A DNA stretch of 64,000 nucleotides from the NCBI GenBank assembly GCA_021018815.1, contig JAITYX010000010.1, positions 744,001 to 808,000 of the forward strand, given 5' to 3'. The position numbers and the translations under genes were made by a program. Below the pieces are notes generated by a model that worked only from the letters and a program-made list of their open reading frames with translations, made no database searches and was not told the DNA's origin. This document shows, piece after piece, positions 12,145 through 23,613 of the stretch (position 1 is its first letter; each line of letters opens with the position of its first letter). The DNA comes from Talinum fruticosum (Eukaryota > Streptophyta > Magnoliopsida > Caryophyllales > Talinaceae).

Positions 12145-12559
12145 GATGAGAGGCATTCCACACTCGGACGTAAACTTGTTAGTGTAAAATATGAGTTTTC
12201 ATTCCTTAAGTAGAACATATCGAGTAATAAGTAATGAGTGCGAAATATTTCATACATAGAAAATGCATTACGGATAAAATGATTTCTTATAATCGATTAT
12301 GCAGATAAAATATAAACAAATATATCGGAGCAAAAAATATAAGAGATCGAACTCGGAAAGAGTTAACTCGAAATGAGTCTCGCTCAAAGAAAGAAAATTC
12401 ATTCATATACAAGAAAATATAAAAAGAGGGTGAGCTCCCCTAAACATAACAACATCAATTTTCCTATCTTTCTCCCCTCGCATTTCATCAAAAATAGGGA
12501 AAAACATCAAAAAGATACACTTGATGTTGGACAAAAAAATTAGAAATAAAGAAAAGAAA

Positions 12560-14149
12560 CTAAAACGGGGTGTTGGTGGTGCCGGGGTGGAGGAGCGAGC
12601 AGTGCGTCAACGCCGGGAAGCTTGCGACGACATTAATGAACGAGGCGGTGGCAGCACAGGGATGTCCGGCAGTGGCTCGGTTCGAAGACAGCGAGAGGAG
12701 GTGCTTCGACTTGACCACTCGGACCGACCAACATCCGCAGGTCTTCGACCCACTCGGACTATCATCCGAGCCGATCGGTTTCGGTTCGGGGACTATAACA
12801 CTTTGTCCCTCTAGCTGAGATGCTTCTTCTTTCTCCTTTTCTTCTTCTTCCTTCTCCTCTTCCTTCTCTTCCTCCTTCTCCTTAGGTTGAGCTACTTGAG
12901 CTGCAGCTTCATCTTCTTCGCCTCTACGGAGGGGGACTTGGCAGCGCTCGAGGACTCCTCAAAAGTGTCCGAGCTTTCTAGGTCCTAAGCAGCCTTAGAT
13001 CTCCTTTCTTGGAGGAGCAGAAGTTGTTCGTTCTCCTTCTTGATGAGTCCCTTCATCTCGATGAGTCCCTTCATCTCGATGAGCGAGATCCTGGTGCTTC
13101 CAGATCCGAGACTAAGCTGTCTTCCGGTTGATGACCGGACTCGAAGGACATTTTTGAGAGAATTGAGAGTGTTCGGAAATTCTTCGGTCATCGAGAAGAG
13201 TTTGTCTACCAAGATTGTAGACAAAGCAGCGAGCTTGCTGTAGAAGGGGTGCAGAGGTGGATGCACCACCCGGTGGAGGAGGGAGAGATAAGGGAGTCGA
13301 GTCAAAGTCTTAGTGGGAGGAGGTGAAGGGTGCTTCAACTCATACCCATAGACCCGCACACCGTGCATGATTTCCTGGTACCCGTAGCACGTGAAGCTCC
13401 TTCCTCCTACTATTATGGTAGCCTCGGACACTCGTGTTTGGGTCCGAGGGAAGGGGAACCTTAAACTGTTTAAAGACCACGATTAGAAGGGCTCCGAAGG
13501 GAAAAGGAGAGGATTTTTAGATTGAGCTGGCATAGAAGCCATTTGCTCAAGGATGGTTGGGAAGAGGTCTACATCGTAGCCCTTAAGAATATCAAACAGA
13601 GCTTTAAGAATTTTTGAATTGGGATTCTCCTTGCTCGAGTGATGAGAGAAGAAGGTTCTTGTCGAAGAAAACAAAGTAGTCCGGCCTCAGTCCTCATCTA
13701 AGTCACCAAGAAGTTTTTGCTTGACTCGGGGACCTCCTTGGCATATTTCTCGAAGAACTCATCTGCAATCTCATTGAAAGGGATGGGATTGCAATTCAAG
13801 AAGAGAGAGGAGACTTTGAAAATTCGGTGGAGGAAGGAGAGGTTGATACGAATAACTATGTTTGAATTCGTGAGGTAATGACTCCTTCGAGTAAGACATA
13901 TGAGAGTAGAACTCAGCAACGAGTTTTAGATATATGAACTCACTCGAAGCACAAAAAGTTGTAGACTCCAATGGTTTTGATGTGCTGCAACCACGAAAAC
14001 GATATGGTTAGGAAAATTTTGTCATCTAACGTGAGGTGTTGGGTGACGAACACTTTTGAGGGGTTAGAGGTACCCTCTTGAGTTTGTTTGGTGCGAGGTT
14101 TCTTGGTTGTAGACCCTAGAAAATCTTGGGTTGGACGTCATTTAGGCAT
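12560..14149 (-). pseudogene. C1 third ORF (env-like position), decayed
   Basis: Starts at ATG 14149 (MPK, then TGA probably from CGA) with a basic N-terminus. About 13771-13971 encodes a stretch with KLVAEFYSHM, resembling the LVREFY motif of the plant transposon-protein domain found in third ORFs of plant LTR elements. 12985-13431 is open for 148 codons. The C-terminal part is a Glu/Lys-rich tract (near 12830-12890). Many frameshifts and stops are present. A membrane or envelope role cannot be supported; no clear signal peptide or transmembrane span is seen. Confidence 0.5.
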
Positions 14150-14420
14150 GGCTGAAGATTAGAGAGAGAGAGAGAGAGCACTTCGAAAGAGAGAAAGAGA
14201 GAACTTCGAAAGAGAGAGAGAGAGAGAGAATGAGAGAGTGAGCACCGAGAATTTTAAGAGTGAGAGCGAATAAGCTTAGAGAGTAAGTAAGCAGAGAGTA
14301 AAGAAGTGAAATGAAGGCAAAGAGATGTTATTTATAGCGAAAAGGAATATGCTTCAACTTTCGGTCTAACTCGAACCTCCAACGGTCACCTCGGACACGT
14401 GTGGCGTTTACGCTCTCAAA
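14150..14420 (-). promoter_or_regulatory. Promoter-like segment before the C1 third ORF
   Basis: Minus strand: a G-box-like core ACACGTGT (near 14397), a TATA-like CTATAAATAA (about 14328-14338), then about 170 nt of CT-rich leader with (CT)n microsatellites, ending at ATG 14149. This is the layout of a plant promoter with a pyrimidine-rich 5' UTR, sitting between pol and the third ORF. Motifs are read directly; promoter activity is inference. Confidence 0.45.
14163..14240. repeat. (AG)n microsatellite blocks
   Basis: Repeated runs of GAGAGAGA separated by CTTCGAAAGAG units; forms the CT-rich leader on the minus strand. Confidence 0.8.
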
Positions 14421-14736
14421 CGGTTAGAATTCCAGTGACTTTCTTCCAACGGTTAGTTCTCTTATCGTTGCGTAAGGTAGAGAGAGAAAAAGAGAGATTT
14501 GAAAAAGAGATTCTTGAAATTCTCCAGTTGTGTAGAGATGATTTCGGAAGATTGATGCCCATTTTGCTCAAAAACAGAGTGGGACTCAATATGGTTTATG
14601 AGTGAGTCAGAATACTCAAACACAGAATAACTCCTAGCTCGGTTTCACTCGGTCAACTGAACCAATTGTTATTAAGGAAAAGAAAAACATACAACACATA
14701 ATCATGCAAGACTATTTCACTTAGAAAAATACATAA

Positions 14737-15230
14737 TCATGCATTAATCATGCCAAGCTCATTCCTAATAAAGTAAAACCGATCCTCACTAAGTGGCTTA
14801 GTGAAAATATCAGCTAACTAAAATTTTGTAGGAATGAACTCAAGCTCAATATCACCTTTCTCGGAATGGTCTCTCGGAAAATGATACATGACCTCAATAT
14901 GCTTTGTCTTTGAGTGCTGAACTGGATTCTTAATGATGATGATTGCACTCGATTAACACACTTGATTGGGATAGATTTGAATGAAAGCCCAAGATCCTTC
15001 AAGTGTTGCTTGATCCATAAAATTTAAGTACAACACGCTCCACCTGTAATGTACTCAGCTTCAGCAGTTGATAGAGCAACCGAATTGTACTTCTTTGAGT
15101 GCCAAGATATAAGGGATTGACCCGAAACCGGCATGCTCCTGATTTGGTCTCTTGAAAACCATACACCAAGATTCTAGTGAGGGTCAATTCTTAGTCTCTT
15201 GAAAACCATAGACCAAGATTCTACGTCCCT
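14737..15230 (-). pseudogene. C1 RNase H remnant
   Basis: Readable copia RNase H motifs: SVALSTAEAEYI (near 15060-15100) and the C-terminal LADIFTKPLSEDRFYFIRNELG ending at stop 14737-14739. The frame shifts several times. The segment near 15185 (LVYGFQET) is directly duplicated at about 15150-15215 and part of the N-terminal half is missing. This domain would degrade the RNA strand during reverse transcription; it cannot do so here. Confidence 0.75.
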
Positions 15231-15860
15231 GCAAGATATCTAAAAATCCTCTTTGCCGCAGTTAGATGTGATTCTTTTGGATTAGCTTGAAATCTTCCAC
15301 ACAAAAACACACTAAACATAATGTCGGGCCTACTAGATGTGAGATATAGTAGAGAACCTATCATACGTCGATAGAGTTTCGATCTACTCGCTTTACCTTT
15401 TTGTCTTAGTCAAGTTTCATGCTACTACTCATGGGGGTTGCTGCATGTTTCACATCTTAAAGCTTGTACTTCTTCGATAATTCCTTGGTATACTTAGATT
15501 CAAATTAATTAAGCTCTTCTTGCATGGCCTCTACCCATTCAGGTTCATTTAGGGCCTCTAGTGCATTTCGGGTTCCGTTAATGATATGAATGTAACGAAA
15601 GCACATAGATTTTGTAAAGAAGAACGAGTTCTTACCCCACTATTAATGTCGGACAGAATGTTCTCGAGTGGGTGGCTCAAAGCATATTTGAATGCTCTAC
15701 CTGTTCTCTGGTTCACCAAGTTCGTTGGTTGAACTAGCTGATCTTCATTAATTTGAGCTTGCTGAGTCTCCTCATTTGCTTGTCCTTTAGCATTCTGAGC
15801 TGGCTCTTGAGCTGGTTCGGCTTGAGTCACGTCTGTTATGAGCTGTCTCATTCCGAGTTG
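15231..15860 (-). pseudogene. C1 reverse transcriptase remnant with core deleted
   Basis: The linker preceding RT is clear (HPLENILSDINSGVRTRSSL near 15610-15690), followed by AMQEEL at about 15530. The sequence then jumps directly to the region just before RNase H (KYTKELSKKY...ATPMSS, RPDIMFSV near 15320). The YVDD-containing palm and fingers are missing, a deletion of most of the domain. Stops are scattered through the remainder. Confidence 0.75.
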
Positions 15861-16029
15861 CTTTCTTCGACTCTTCCCGAGCTCGGCTTCATTAAGATCA
15901 TCTTCATCTTGACTAAGTTTCAGATCCGAGAAGGTCGACTCACTTGTTTTTCCCTAATCAATCTCATCAAACACAACGTGGATACTTTATTCCACTTTGT
16001 TCGTTCTTTTGTTAAAAGCACGATAAGCT

Positions 16030-16842
16030 TTACTTGTGAGATGAGTAACCCGTAAATATACCTTCATTTGACCTAACATCAAACTTGGTCAGGTGATCCT
16101 TACCATTATTGTGAACAAAGCACTTACATCCAAGTGGTCTTAAATATGAGATGTTGCGCTTCTTTCCCTTATAAAGCTCGTAGGGAGTTTTATTTAAGAT
16201 GGGTCCGATGAGGCATTTGTTCAGTATGTAGTTTGCTTGTGTTGATTGCCTCAGCCCGAAATAGTAAGGTAGATCATTTTCAATCATCATTTTCCTTCCT
16301 ATTTCTTCAAGAGTTCGGTCCTTTCTCTCCACTATTCCGTTCTGTTGAGGAGTTCTGGGTGCTGAAAAGTTGTGAGAGATACCGTTCTTGTCACGGAACT
16401 CTGCAAATTCCGAGTAGTCGAACTCCCTTCCATGGTCGGTTCGAATTCTTCTAATATGAGTCCGAGACTCCATTTGAATTTTCCTGTAGAGCTTGCTGAA
16501 CTCTTTGAAAGCTTCATTTTTGTTCTTGAGAAAACAAACCCGGGTAAATCATGAAAAGTCATCAACAATCACAAATACATATGATTTACCTCTAAGGCTT
16601 TTCACAGAGATTTCACCACATAAATCTATATGAAGCAATTCAAACACTTTGGATGTGGAAACAGTTTTGAGAGGTTTGAAGGATGATCCGACTTGTTTCC
16701 CTTTTGTGCATGTTTCATAGATTTTATCTTTCTTAAATGCACAGTTAGGTAAACCCCTAACTAAACCATGAGATGCAAGCTTTTTGATAGTATGCATGCT
16801 AACATGACCTAGTCTCGCGATGCCACGTCCAAGAATCATCAT
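16030..16842 (-). pseudogene. C1 copia integrase
   Basis: Starts with the GAG-pre-integrase segment (ARLGHVSMHTIKKL, then ETCTKGKQ; the first Cys of the expected CxxC is Tyr). Catalytic triad positions are visible: HIDLCG (D), RTDHGREF (D) and PQQNGIVERK (E). A single TGA (16549-16551) replaces the Trp normally found after DDFS; otherwise the frame is open to 16030. Integrase would join the cDNA to host DNA. C-terminal sequence continues after a shift below 16030. Confidence 0.88.
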
Positions 16843-16870
16843 GCAATGATGCTTTCAAACAAGATAAATT

Positions 16871-17206
16871 CTAACTTGGATTAGAAAGAGGAATAGTACA
16901 GGTATTACTTGACCTCTTACCCGAGAGCTTAGTCTCTTCGGTAGTTGCACCAGAAATATAGCGGTTAGTCCGAGTGAATCTTACCTCTTGACCTTTTTCA
17001 CATAATTGAAAGATGCTGATCGGATTGTACTTTAGTCCCTTGACAAGATAAACTGGATCGACCAGGTTGTCTCCTTTCCCAATCTTGCCAATTCCAACTA
17101 TCTTGCCCTTATTGTCATCTCCAAAAGTGACTTTGCCTCCTTTAAAATCTTCTAACTCATAAAAGAGTCTTAAGTCTCCCGACATGCGGCATGAGCATCC
17201 ACTGTC
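16871..17206 (-). pseudogene. C1 aspartic protease
   Basis: The active-site motif LDSGCS is encoded at 17206-17192, followed by MSGDLRLFYEL and GDDNKGKIVGIGKIGKGD, then YNPISIFQLCEKG, the usual copia protease layout. The protease cleaves the gag-pol precursor. The frame runs to about 16871 and then shifts before the integrase start. Confidence 0.85.
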
Positions 17207-17559
17207 TAAGTACCGATGACCTTTCGTCCTTTTCTAAGTTACCCGTAAGTCAAAAATACACTAACCTTTCTCACTCTTACGAACCCAGTAACTCCCTTTA
17301 CTGTGGTTCTTTTCGAGGAAGAAGACTCTTGGGAACCCAGATTTGATTGACTTTGGGTTTGGTCCGATTCTGAGTCTTCTTTCTAGAGACCCGAGTCTAT
17401 GTCTCTTTCTTTTAAAAATCTTTTCTTTTGTAAACAGATGGGGAAGGTTTTCTCCTATAAACTGGTCTAGGCTCGGTCCTCCTTTCATTCTTATAAATGG
17501 GACCATGCTCAACCTTCCTGAACTTCACAGTTCTAGAATCCTTTTGAAAAGATTTGAGT

Positions 17560-18382
17560 AGGTATTAGATTCCTCCTCTTCGTTAAAACCAAGTCCTTTC
17601 TTGAAGGGGACACACTGAGAGCCTAAAAGCATGTCAAGGTTTTTCTGACCTTGAGTAAATTTCAAAACAAGCTCTTAAGACTCATTGAGCTTTCTCTTTA
17701 GATGCTCATTTTCTCTTCCGAGTGACTCGGACTCGGTCTCATTATTTTGAGTACTAGTCTTGAGTTCCTTCGGAGTTAGTCTCAGTTTCTAAAATTCATT
17801 TTTCAAATAATTGCTCTCGAAGTAAGAGACTCAAGTTGTTATCCGAACCGAGAAGAATGAAAATTGAACTTTTCTTCCAAAGTGTAAATATATTTAGCCA
17901 AATCAACTTTGGGAACTTGAGAAAGTATTCAATTACTTCCTGACGACTTGTCTCCTTAGTGTCCGAGTTGTCATCATCCGACTCGGATTCAGCTTCCGAG
18001 TCCGTTAGTGCCATTAGACACTTTGAGTCATCGGAATCATCATCTTCTTCGATGAGTCGTCATCACTCCTTGTGGCCATCATAGCCTTCTTCTCTCTGTC
18101 CTTCTTTCTCTTCGGACAGTCCTTGACTATGTGATCTTTGCTACTACATTCAAAACAGCCAGAGTTCTTAGTTAAAGATAACTTTGAAGGGGAAGAATAT
18201 TTACCTTTTCTGTCCTTCTTATCCTTCTTGTAGAACTCTTCCTTTGGCCTCTTTTCCCACTTCTTATCCTTCATCATTCATTTGAAGCCTCGGGCAATGA
18301 GTGCCATTGGATCCTCTTCTAAGTCTGAGGAACTCGGACTTTACTCTCTACTTTCTAAGGCCTTCAGCGCAATGTTCCTTTT
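17560..18382 (-). pseudogene. C1 gag, C-terminal part
   Basis: Zinc knuckle CFECSSKDHIVKDC (CX2CX4HX4C) at 18157-18116 preceded by a Lys-rich stretch, followed by SDSEAESESDDD and, near 17580-17680, LVLKFTQGQKNLDMLLGSQ, a segment typical of SIRE-type gag. Frame interruptions occur near 18014 and 17800. The N-terminal half is missing because V begins at 18383. Confidence 0.8.
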
Positions 18383-20059
18383 TGATGTATCCTTGGAGTA
18401 AGAGGGAAAAGAGGGCAAAGAAGGGTTAAAGTACAAAGACACACACCGGGCAGTAATGGGTGTTTCGTGCGTAGTTCCGGGAAGTGGATGGATGGGGATG
18501 ATTTCGGTGGATTTTGGGCTTGATTTTTGAGAGGGGAAGGCTTAAGGGGATGAGGAAGACGTGGTAAAAGAGGGAATTAATGGAGGTCTGGAGCACCCTG
18601 AACTGAAGGCATACGATCAGCTCTATGCGTCCGGAATTCCAGGATGATACACCTTGATGGTTTTGGAGGAGGAGGCCAGGATAGAGCTTAGATTGAGCTG
18701 AAACTTGGCACACATCCACTTAACACTTGATAATGAAGTAGTAAAAAGATGGATAGCAAACGAGCTATATTGTGATAGAGGGGAATTTGTAAGTTGAGCA
18801 ACCGGATAGAGTTAAAACTGGATTAGGATAAGAAACACCACCTAATCTGATTTTAGGGCACCAAAGCAAGAATGAGATAAGAAACACTACTCACACTCAC
18901 TATGCACTTGTAAGATCACCACTCAGCTTGCCAAAGCTAAGATAAGCATACAAGAATTTGGGGTGAAGAGCACACAACTCACTCGGTTTTCATTCATAAA
19001 CATAAGCTTCTCTTTTACAAGCGTGAAGCCACTAGTATATATAATGCTTCAAAGTAGGATAGCTATGTACAGTCTAATGGCTATTAGAGCCTTACAATAT
19101 CAAGGGTGGGGATTACACAAGGAATAACCAAAAGAGGACAAAAAGAAAAGACTCCAGCTAGGGAACATGTGGTTCTTAATCTTGGAGCATTTCCGGCCAA
19201 GTATTTGTTTCCCCTTCCTCAAGCTCGCACTTTGATTGGCTGTAACTTTTGATTCCCTTCTCCAAATTGGACATGTAAGATATGCATGGAAATCTTGTAG
19301 AATAATCTTTTTAACCATATGTAGTTCAACCCATTTGAAGTTGTGAGCAAAAAGTTAAGACCGAATAATCAGCATAGGTCGGACTAGGTCAGCAAAAATA
19401 CCCGGTTTGAAACTTGGACCATTTTCTTTATTATCTCTGGCCTAAAAGACAATGCCCATAATTTTATATTAATTTAGACATGTCTAGGAATACCCTTGTG
19501 AAAATTGGAGACCAAAAGCTAATCCAAGGTTGATCGAAGACCCTTTTGAACTTGACTTTTAAGCGCCATTTTGAGTCTCGTAACTTCCAGTTTCGAGTCA
19601 ACTTCAAATGCTCATAACATGATATCCCCAACTCCAATTTAGCTATTCTTGTTATTGTTAGAAATCTTAGAATGTTATCTTTCCATCCATATATCATGAG
19701 TTATCTTTGGAGCTCTGGATCAGAAGATATGATCAAAACAATGTGTAGGTGTCATCCCGGATGCGTAAACTGCCAGTTTTAACAAAGGTCCTCCTCATTT
19801 ATTATCTCTGCCAAATACTGAGCTGCTCATAGTTGTCCTAGATAGAGGACATCTTTAGGTGCTTCCATGCAAAGTTTGAGGTTCAAACTCCAAGACATGA
19901 GTGACTAATTAGCGAAAAATTCAGCCTTTGAAATACCGGGCATGCCCGAAACATTCTAGCGCTTACAATAAGGCTCAAAACGAGTCTTGCCCAACTCATT
20001 CTTGTCTAGGATGGATTTGGGTTTATAGTATGTTGTCACCTCTGGGCACATCTCCATTA
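18383..20059 (-). repeat. V 3' LTR, 1677 bp
   Basis: TGATGTATCC...CTCCATTA (canonical CATCA with one change). The half near 19.5-20.0 kb matches, reversed, the LTR at 61357-63026. Confidence 0.8.
18821..18945 (-). other. Triple-hairpin leader domain, V
   Basis: H3 GATTAGG/CCTAATC (18821, 18841), a perfect 7-bp stem found in no other copy. H2 TGAG/CTCA (18873, 18890). H1 AGCTT/AAGCT (18925, 18934) closing GCCA. Confidence 0.75.
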
Positions 20060-20254
20060 TCCTCCCCTTGTTGGGAAAAATTTGTCCTTAAATTTGCAGC
20101 ATGCCCAAGGATACAACAAAGACCTCCAGGATCAAATACTTGTGTTTGCTCACTAAGCAACAAAGGATGGCTCTGTGTGATGTTAATTTCAGGAGATAAA
20201 AAATCTTTTTTGGGCTGCATGACTCAAGGAAAAGAACTTAAGGTAAAGGAGGTT

Positions 20255-20851
20255 TAAGTGGAGGGGGAGAATGGGGTTCAAATCAGCCAAGGGAAGACTT
20301 TAGGGAGGGCTGAATTTGCTGCACCTTTTTGAGTAGAAAGTTGACTTGCGGTTTGAACATTCTTCACTCCAAGACTTTGAGGGGGTAGGGGTGGGCTGTT
20401 TGAGGACCTCGGTCAAGACAAGATCAATTTCTTCGTGTTCCTTATACAAACTCATAGTCCTAGGGTAAAACACATCAAAATCTTCTTGTCTTAAGGTGGG
20501 GACAAGAGGGAATAGGGTACTCTTTTGGTCACCTTTGTGAAAAGAGTGAGTGTTTCTAATCCCATCATGAGCTATCCTCTAATCAAACAACCAAGGCCAT
20601 CTCAACAAGTCATAACAAACATCCATTAACTTGGCATCATACCATGCCTCAACAATGCTTAGCTTTCTAAGATTAAAAGAAACCAAGCAATGAGGGTAAG
20701 CTAAGATGCTTATACCTTTGCTTAACCATTGGATTACACATGAGTGGAGGTAGACCAAGGCTTGAAGCTCCAAGCTCTCTACCATGATCAAGCTCTCCTT
20801 GTGCTCCTCTTCAAGCTCTCGTTTTGGTCGCTTCACACAATCTGGATACAA
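20255..20851 (-). pseudogene. V protease-like remnant
   Basis: Residues QWLSKGISI...YPHCLVSFN and MDVCYDLLRWPWLFD align with the protease C-terminal part of T (QWLSQGKGL...NSRCLLSFS; MDACHILLGRPWLYD). The catalytic DGGS/DSGS segment is absent. The N-terminus reads YPDCVKRPKREL, a motif that reappears near 23300 in U1. A TAG follows LFD. Non-functional. Confidence 0.6.
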
Positions 20852-20872
20852 CCTCGGAGATAAGGCACCCTT

Positions 20873-22079
20873 TAATGTATAGCTCTACGTTCTGATGCCA
20901 AAGTTGATGTATAGCTAGGGTAGTTGGCAAAATAGGAGGCAAAACGCAAAGATGGGTGGCTGGGCAGAATGGGTCCTTTAGGTGCAGTCTTGGGAGATTG
21001 AGGTGATGGAGGGGTAAATGGTGGAGTTTGGAGGTGAAATTTGAGGGGGCAGCTCTTGGGAAGGTTAGGAAGGGCTGGTAAAAAGTGGGGGATCATTCGG
21101 GGTCGGGATCACCTCGAACTAATGGCTAAAACTATGTCTCGCTGAGCAAGCATCTAGGTTGACAGGCTTTGGGTATTTTGGTGGAGACGGGTGCTTGGAT
21201 TGAGCTCGGATTTGAGAGGGGATGACTCAAACTCGTCCGAGAGAAGTGTAGATGAAATTTGGGGTGCAGGTGATTTTTGGAATGGGAGATATGGATTTTT
21301 GAAGTTAAGTAACCGGATAGTACCAAGGTTCTCAAGGATACGAAACACCACCTTGAAAAGTCTTGAGGCACCTTTCACTTGGCTAGATACGAAACATCAC
21401 TAGCTAAGCTCAAGGACTCAAAAGATCACCACCAAGTTGCCAAACTTGAATACAGCATTTGAGGATTCAAAGGGGGAACGAGCACACAGCTCAAATTCTC
21501 ATTTCATATTCATCAAAAGTTGTTTTTCAAAGCTGAATACATTGAGTATTTATAGGCAATAAAAGCTTGCTGAAAATAAACTAAAGCTTAAAGCAAAAAG
21601 ATAATCAAAGGCCTAAATTAAGCTTCCCTTTCTCCAAGCCAAGATTGATCCAACACATGCTCTCTTCCACTAAGGATAGTGCTTGGGAATTCCTCTAGAG
21701 TCTTCTTTGGGGCAGCCACGAATTTCCAGCCTTGGTGACTGATTTTGAGGGACCGAACATGGTCATTTTTGTTCGGGCAGATTTGCGCATTGATGTTCGG
21801 TTTTAAACCGAATTGGACTCTTTGATAATTTTGGACTTCCCTTTGTGGCGTATAATGCTTCACTCCTTAAGCAACATTTATTTATGTACCAATTGTCATA
21901 GAATGATAATTTTCATGGCCCTTAAAATCTCTTCAAACTTTGGCTCGGTTTACACTACTTTGGCTAGCATAGGAGTTTTTTGTGAAAAATTGATTTTCAA
22001 ATAAGCTTGACTCCTCTTGTGCCTTTGCTTGAGAACCCCTGGACTCTTGGACGTTTGACTTGGATGGAAATATCCATCA
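20873..22079 (-). repeat. U1 3' LTR
   Basis: TAATGTATAGC...ATATCCATCA, 1207 bp. The first 32 bp contain a fossil primer site (GTTCTGATGCCA, 20889-20900) followed by a second LTR-like start at 20905. Confidence 0.85.
21324..21455 (-). other. Triple-hairpin leader domain, U1 3' LTR
   Basis: H3 CAAGG/CCTTG (21333, 21351). H2 CTAG/CTAG (21383, 21400). H1 CAAGT/ACTTG (21433, 21444) around TGCCAA. Confidence 0.75.
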
Positions 22080-22203
22080 TTGTCCCCTTGTTGAAAAGAA
22101 TTTGTCCTCAAATTAGCATGGACAATATCTTCCAAGTGAGGAAAAATCAAGATCAATATAGCACAACTCTTGTCATCATAGGTGTATTGCCTCTAATTTT
22201 TGG

Positions 22204-23217
22204 TTAAGGGAGATATGCCTTGTATGAGCATGAAACCAATTGTTCACCATAAGATCCTAGCAAGTGCTCTCCATGTGATTCTTCAAGTTGAGACAAGCAT
22301 GACCAATGGAGCCTAGGATCATAGTGAGGCTCACATTGCTTCTTTCTCCTTCAATGCTTAATACAATGCACATCTCCAACTTGAGTAAAGATATTATGTG
22401 GATGCATGTCATAAAAAGCTCTTAGGGATTTAACCCTTTTGACTTGGCCAAAATCTTGTGGGATTGATTTGTGAAGGACACCATCACCTTCGGACAGCAT
22501 GTAGTAGTAAGAGCGCCAAGAAAATTCTCCATGGTTAAGCTCACAATAATGGCACAACTTCAATGGTATAAGTAGGAGCTTGCTCTCCACATTCTTGGCA
22601 TAAACACATAGAAATGCTAATTGCTCCAAATCAACTTTACAAGCGGCCAATGGAGAATAAATGGAGTACCTCCTCTTGGAATCACACCATTCCAAGTGCT
22701 CACTCATTGCATGCATTAGACCATCAATATTCTCAACTCCAAACGCTTCACAATCGGCCACAAAATCAGCTCTTTGGGCAGATTCGGTGCAGCTGAAAAA
22801 CGTGGTCTCATGGCTGGAAGGTAGGCATTTTAGGAGGTTAAGAATTTCCTCCTTGAGCTTCAACAAGACCTTTTGCTCCTTAAAACAAGTAGCAAGGCAG
22901 CCATGGTGTGTAGATTGGAAGAACGACTCACTAGCACCACCATTAGATGCACAAAATTGTGCTTCCTTGAACAAATTCTCCTCATGAACTAGTGGCTCTC
23001 CAAAGTCATGATCAACACCATACAAGCGCATTAGATGATCAAAATGGAAAACAAGATTTTCCAATGGAGTAAATAAGATATACCTCCTTGCCAACTCATG
23101 GGCTTTTTTATTGCACCTCACGGTTTGCCACTTGGTTGGAAAAGGAAATATCCATGAAAGTTCAACTCCTTTGCCATAATAAAAACTCAATAGTTGTTGG
23201 CCTTGGAAACTCATCAA
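22204..23217 (-). CDS. U1 orphan ORF, replaces pol
   Basis: A 288-codon frame (23217 to 22351) that resumes after one TGA and continues in the same frame to TAA at 22204. Recognisable only by its paralogue in U3: both share SKLLL(I/L)PLKLCHY and a C-terminal HWSCLS-LEESHG-HLLG-YGEQ block ending at the same stop. Cys, His and Trp are frequent, but no zinc finger spacing or enzyme motif is clear. It sits between the protease-like region and the polypurine tract, where RT and integrase would be. Possible origin: captured host sequence or a strongly diverged retroelement domain. No function proposed. Confidence 0.5.
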
Positions 23218-23613
23218 ATACCATCAGATCCTTTGAACCACAAAGTAGAGGCTCCAATATGTAGGTGAAAACAAAATAGAAAAAACTCCTTTTGGACGTT
23301 TCACACATTCCGGATACAACCGTTGAAGGCCTCTTTCAATAACAAACGACCCAAGTAAATTGTTCAAAAACAATTTCACAATCCTCCAAATACAAAGGAA
23401 AAGAACACATCATAGAAAATGCACCATTAAATTTTTGGGGCTCTCCTTTTCTACTACTTTGATTTTCAATTCAAGCTTCTCCATAAGGTAAAACTTATGC
23501 TCAAATTTATTCACCTTGGCCTGCCACACACGGCCAGAATAGCCATTCCTCGGTTTGGAAATTTTGATGCAAAATGCTCAACTCCTTGAGTCCTAAAACA
23601 CCTTCGGTTTGAG

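Larger units (their letters stand above)
12136..18382 (-). mobile_element. C1: degenerate SIRE-type copia element, internal region
   Basis: From high to low coordinate it holds the gag zinc knuckle, copia protease, integrase, a truncated RT, RNase H, and then about 2.2 kb with a third open frame before the polypurine tract. This PR-IN-RT-RH order is copia-specific, and the extra 3' frame is typical of the SIRE/Maximus group. Every gene carries stops, shifts or deletions. The 5' end, including the gag N-terminus and 5' LTR, is cut off by V at 18383. Confidence 0.88.
18383..20872 (-). mobile_element. V: non-autonomous gypsy-like element, 3' part
   Basis: Minus-strand element: LTR 18383-20059, polypurine tract 20060-20075 (CCCAACAAGGGGAGGA in element sense), then a protease-like remnant up to 20872, where U1 is inserted. 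No RT or integrase lies between protease and tract. Left flank CTTTT could be the TSD but the partner is not in view because the right side is rearranged. Confidence 0.75.

Noticed and set aside
12560..14149. Envelope glycoprotein for the copia third ORF
   Set aside because: Position fits, but there is no signal peptide, transmembrane span or glycoprotein feature; called only a third ORF remnant.
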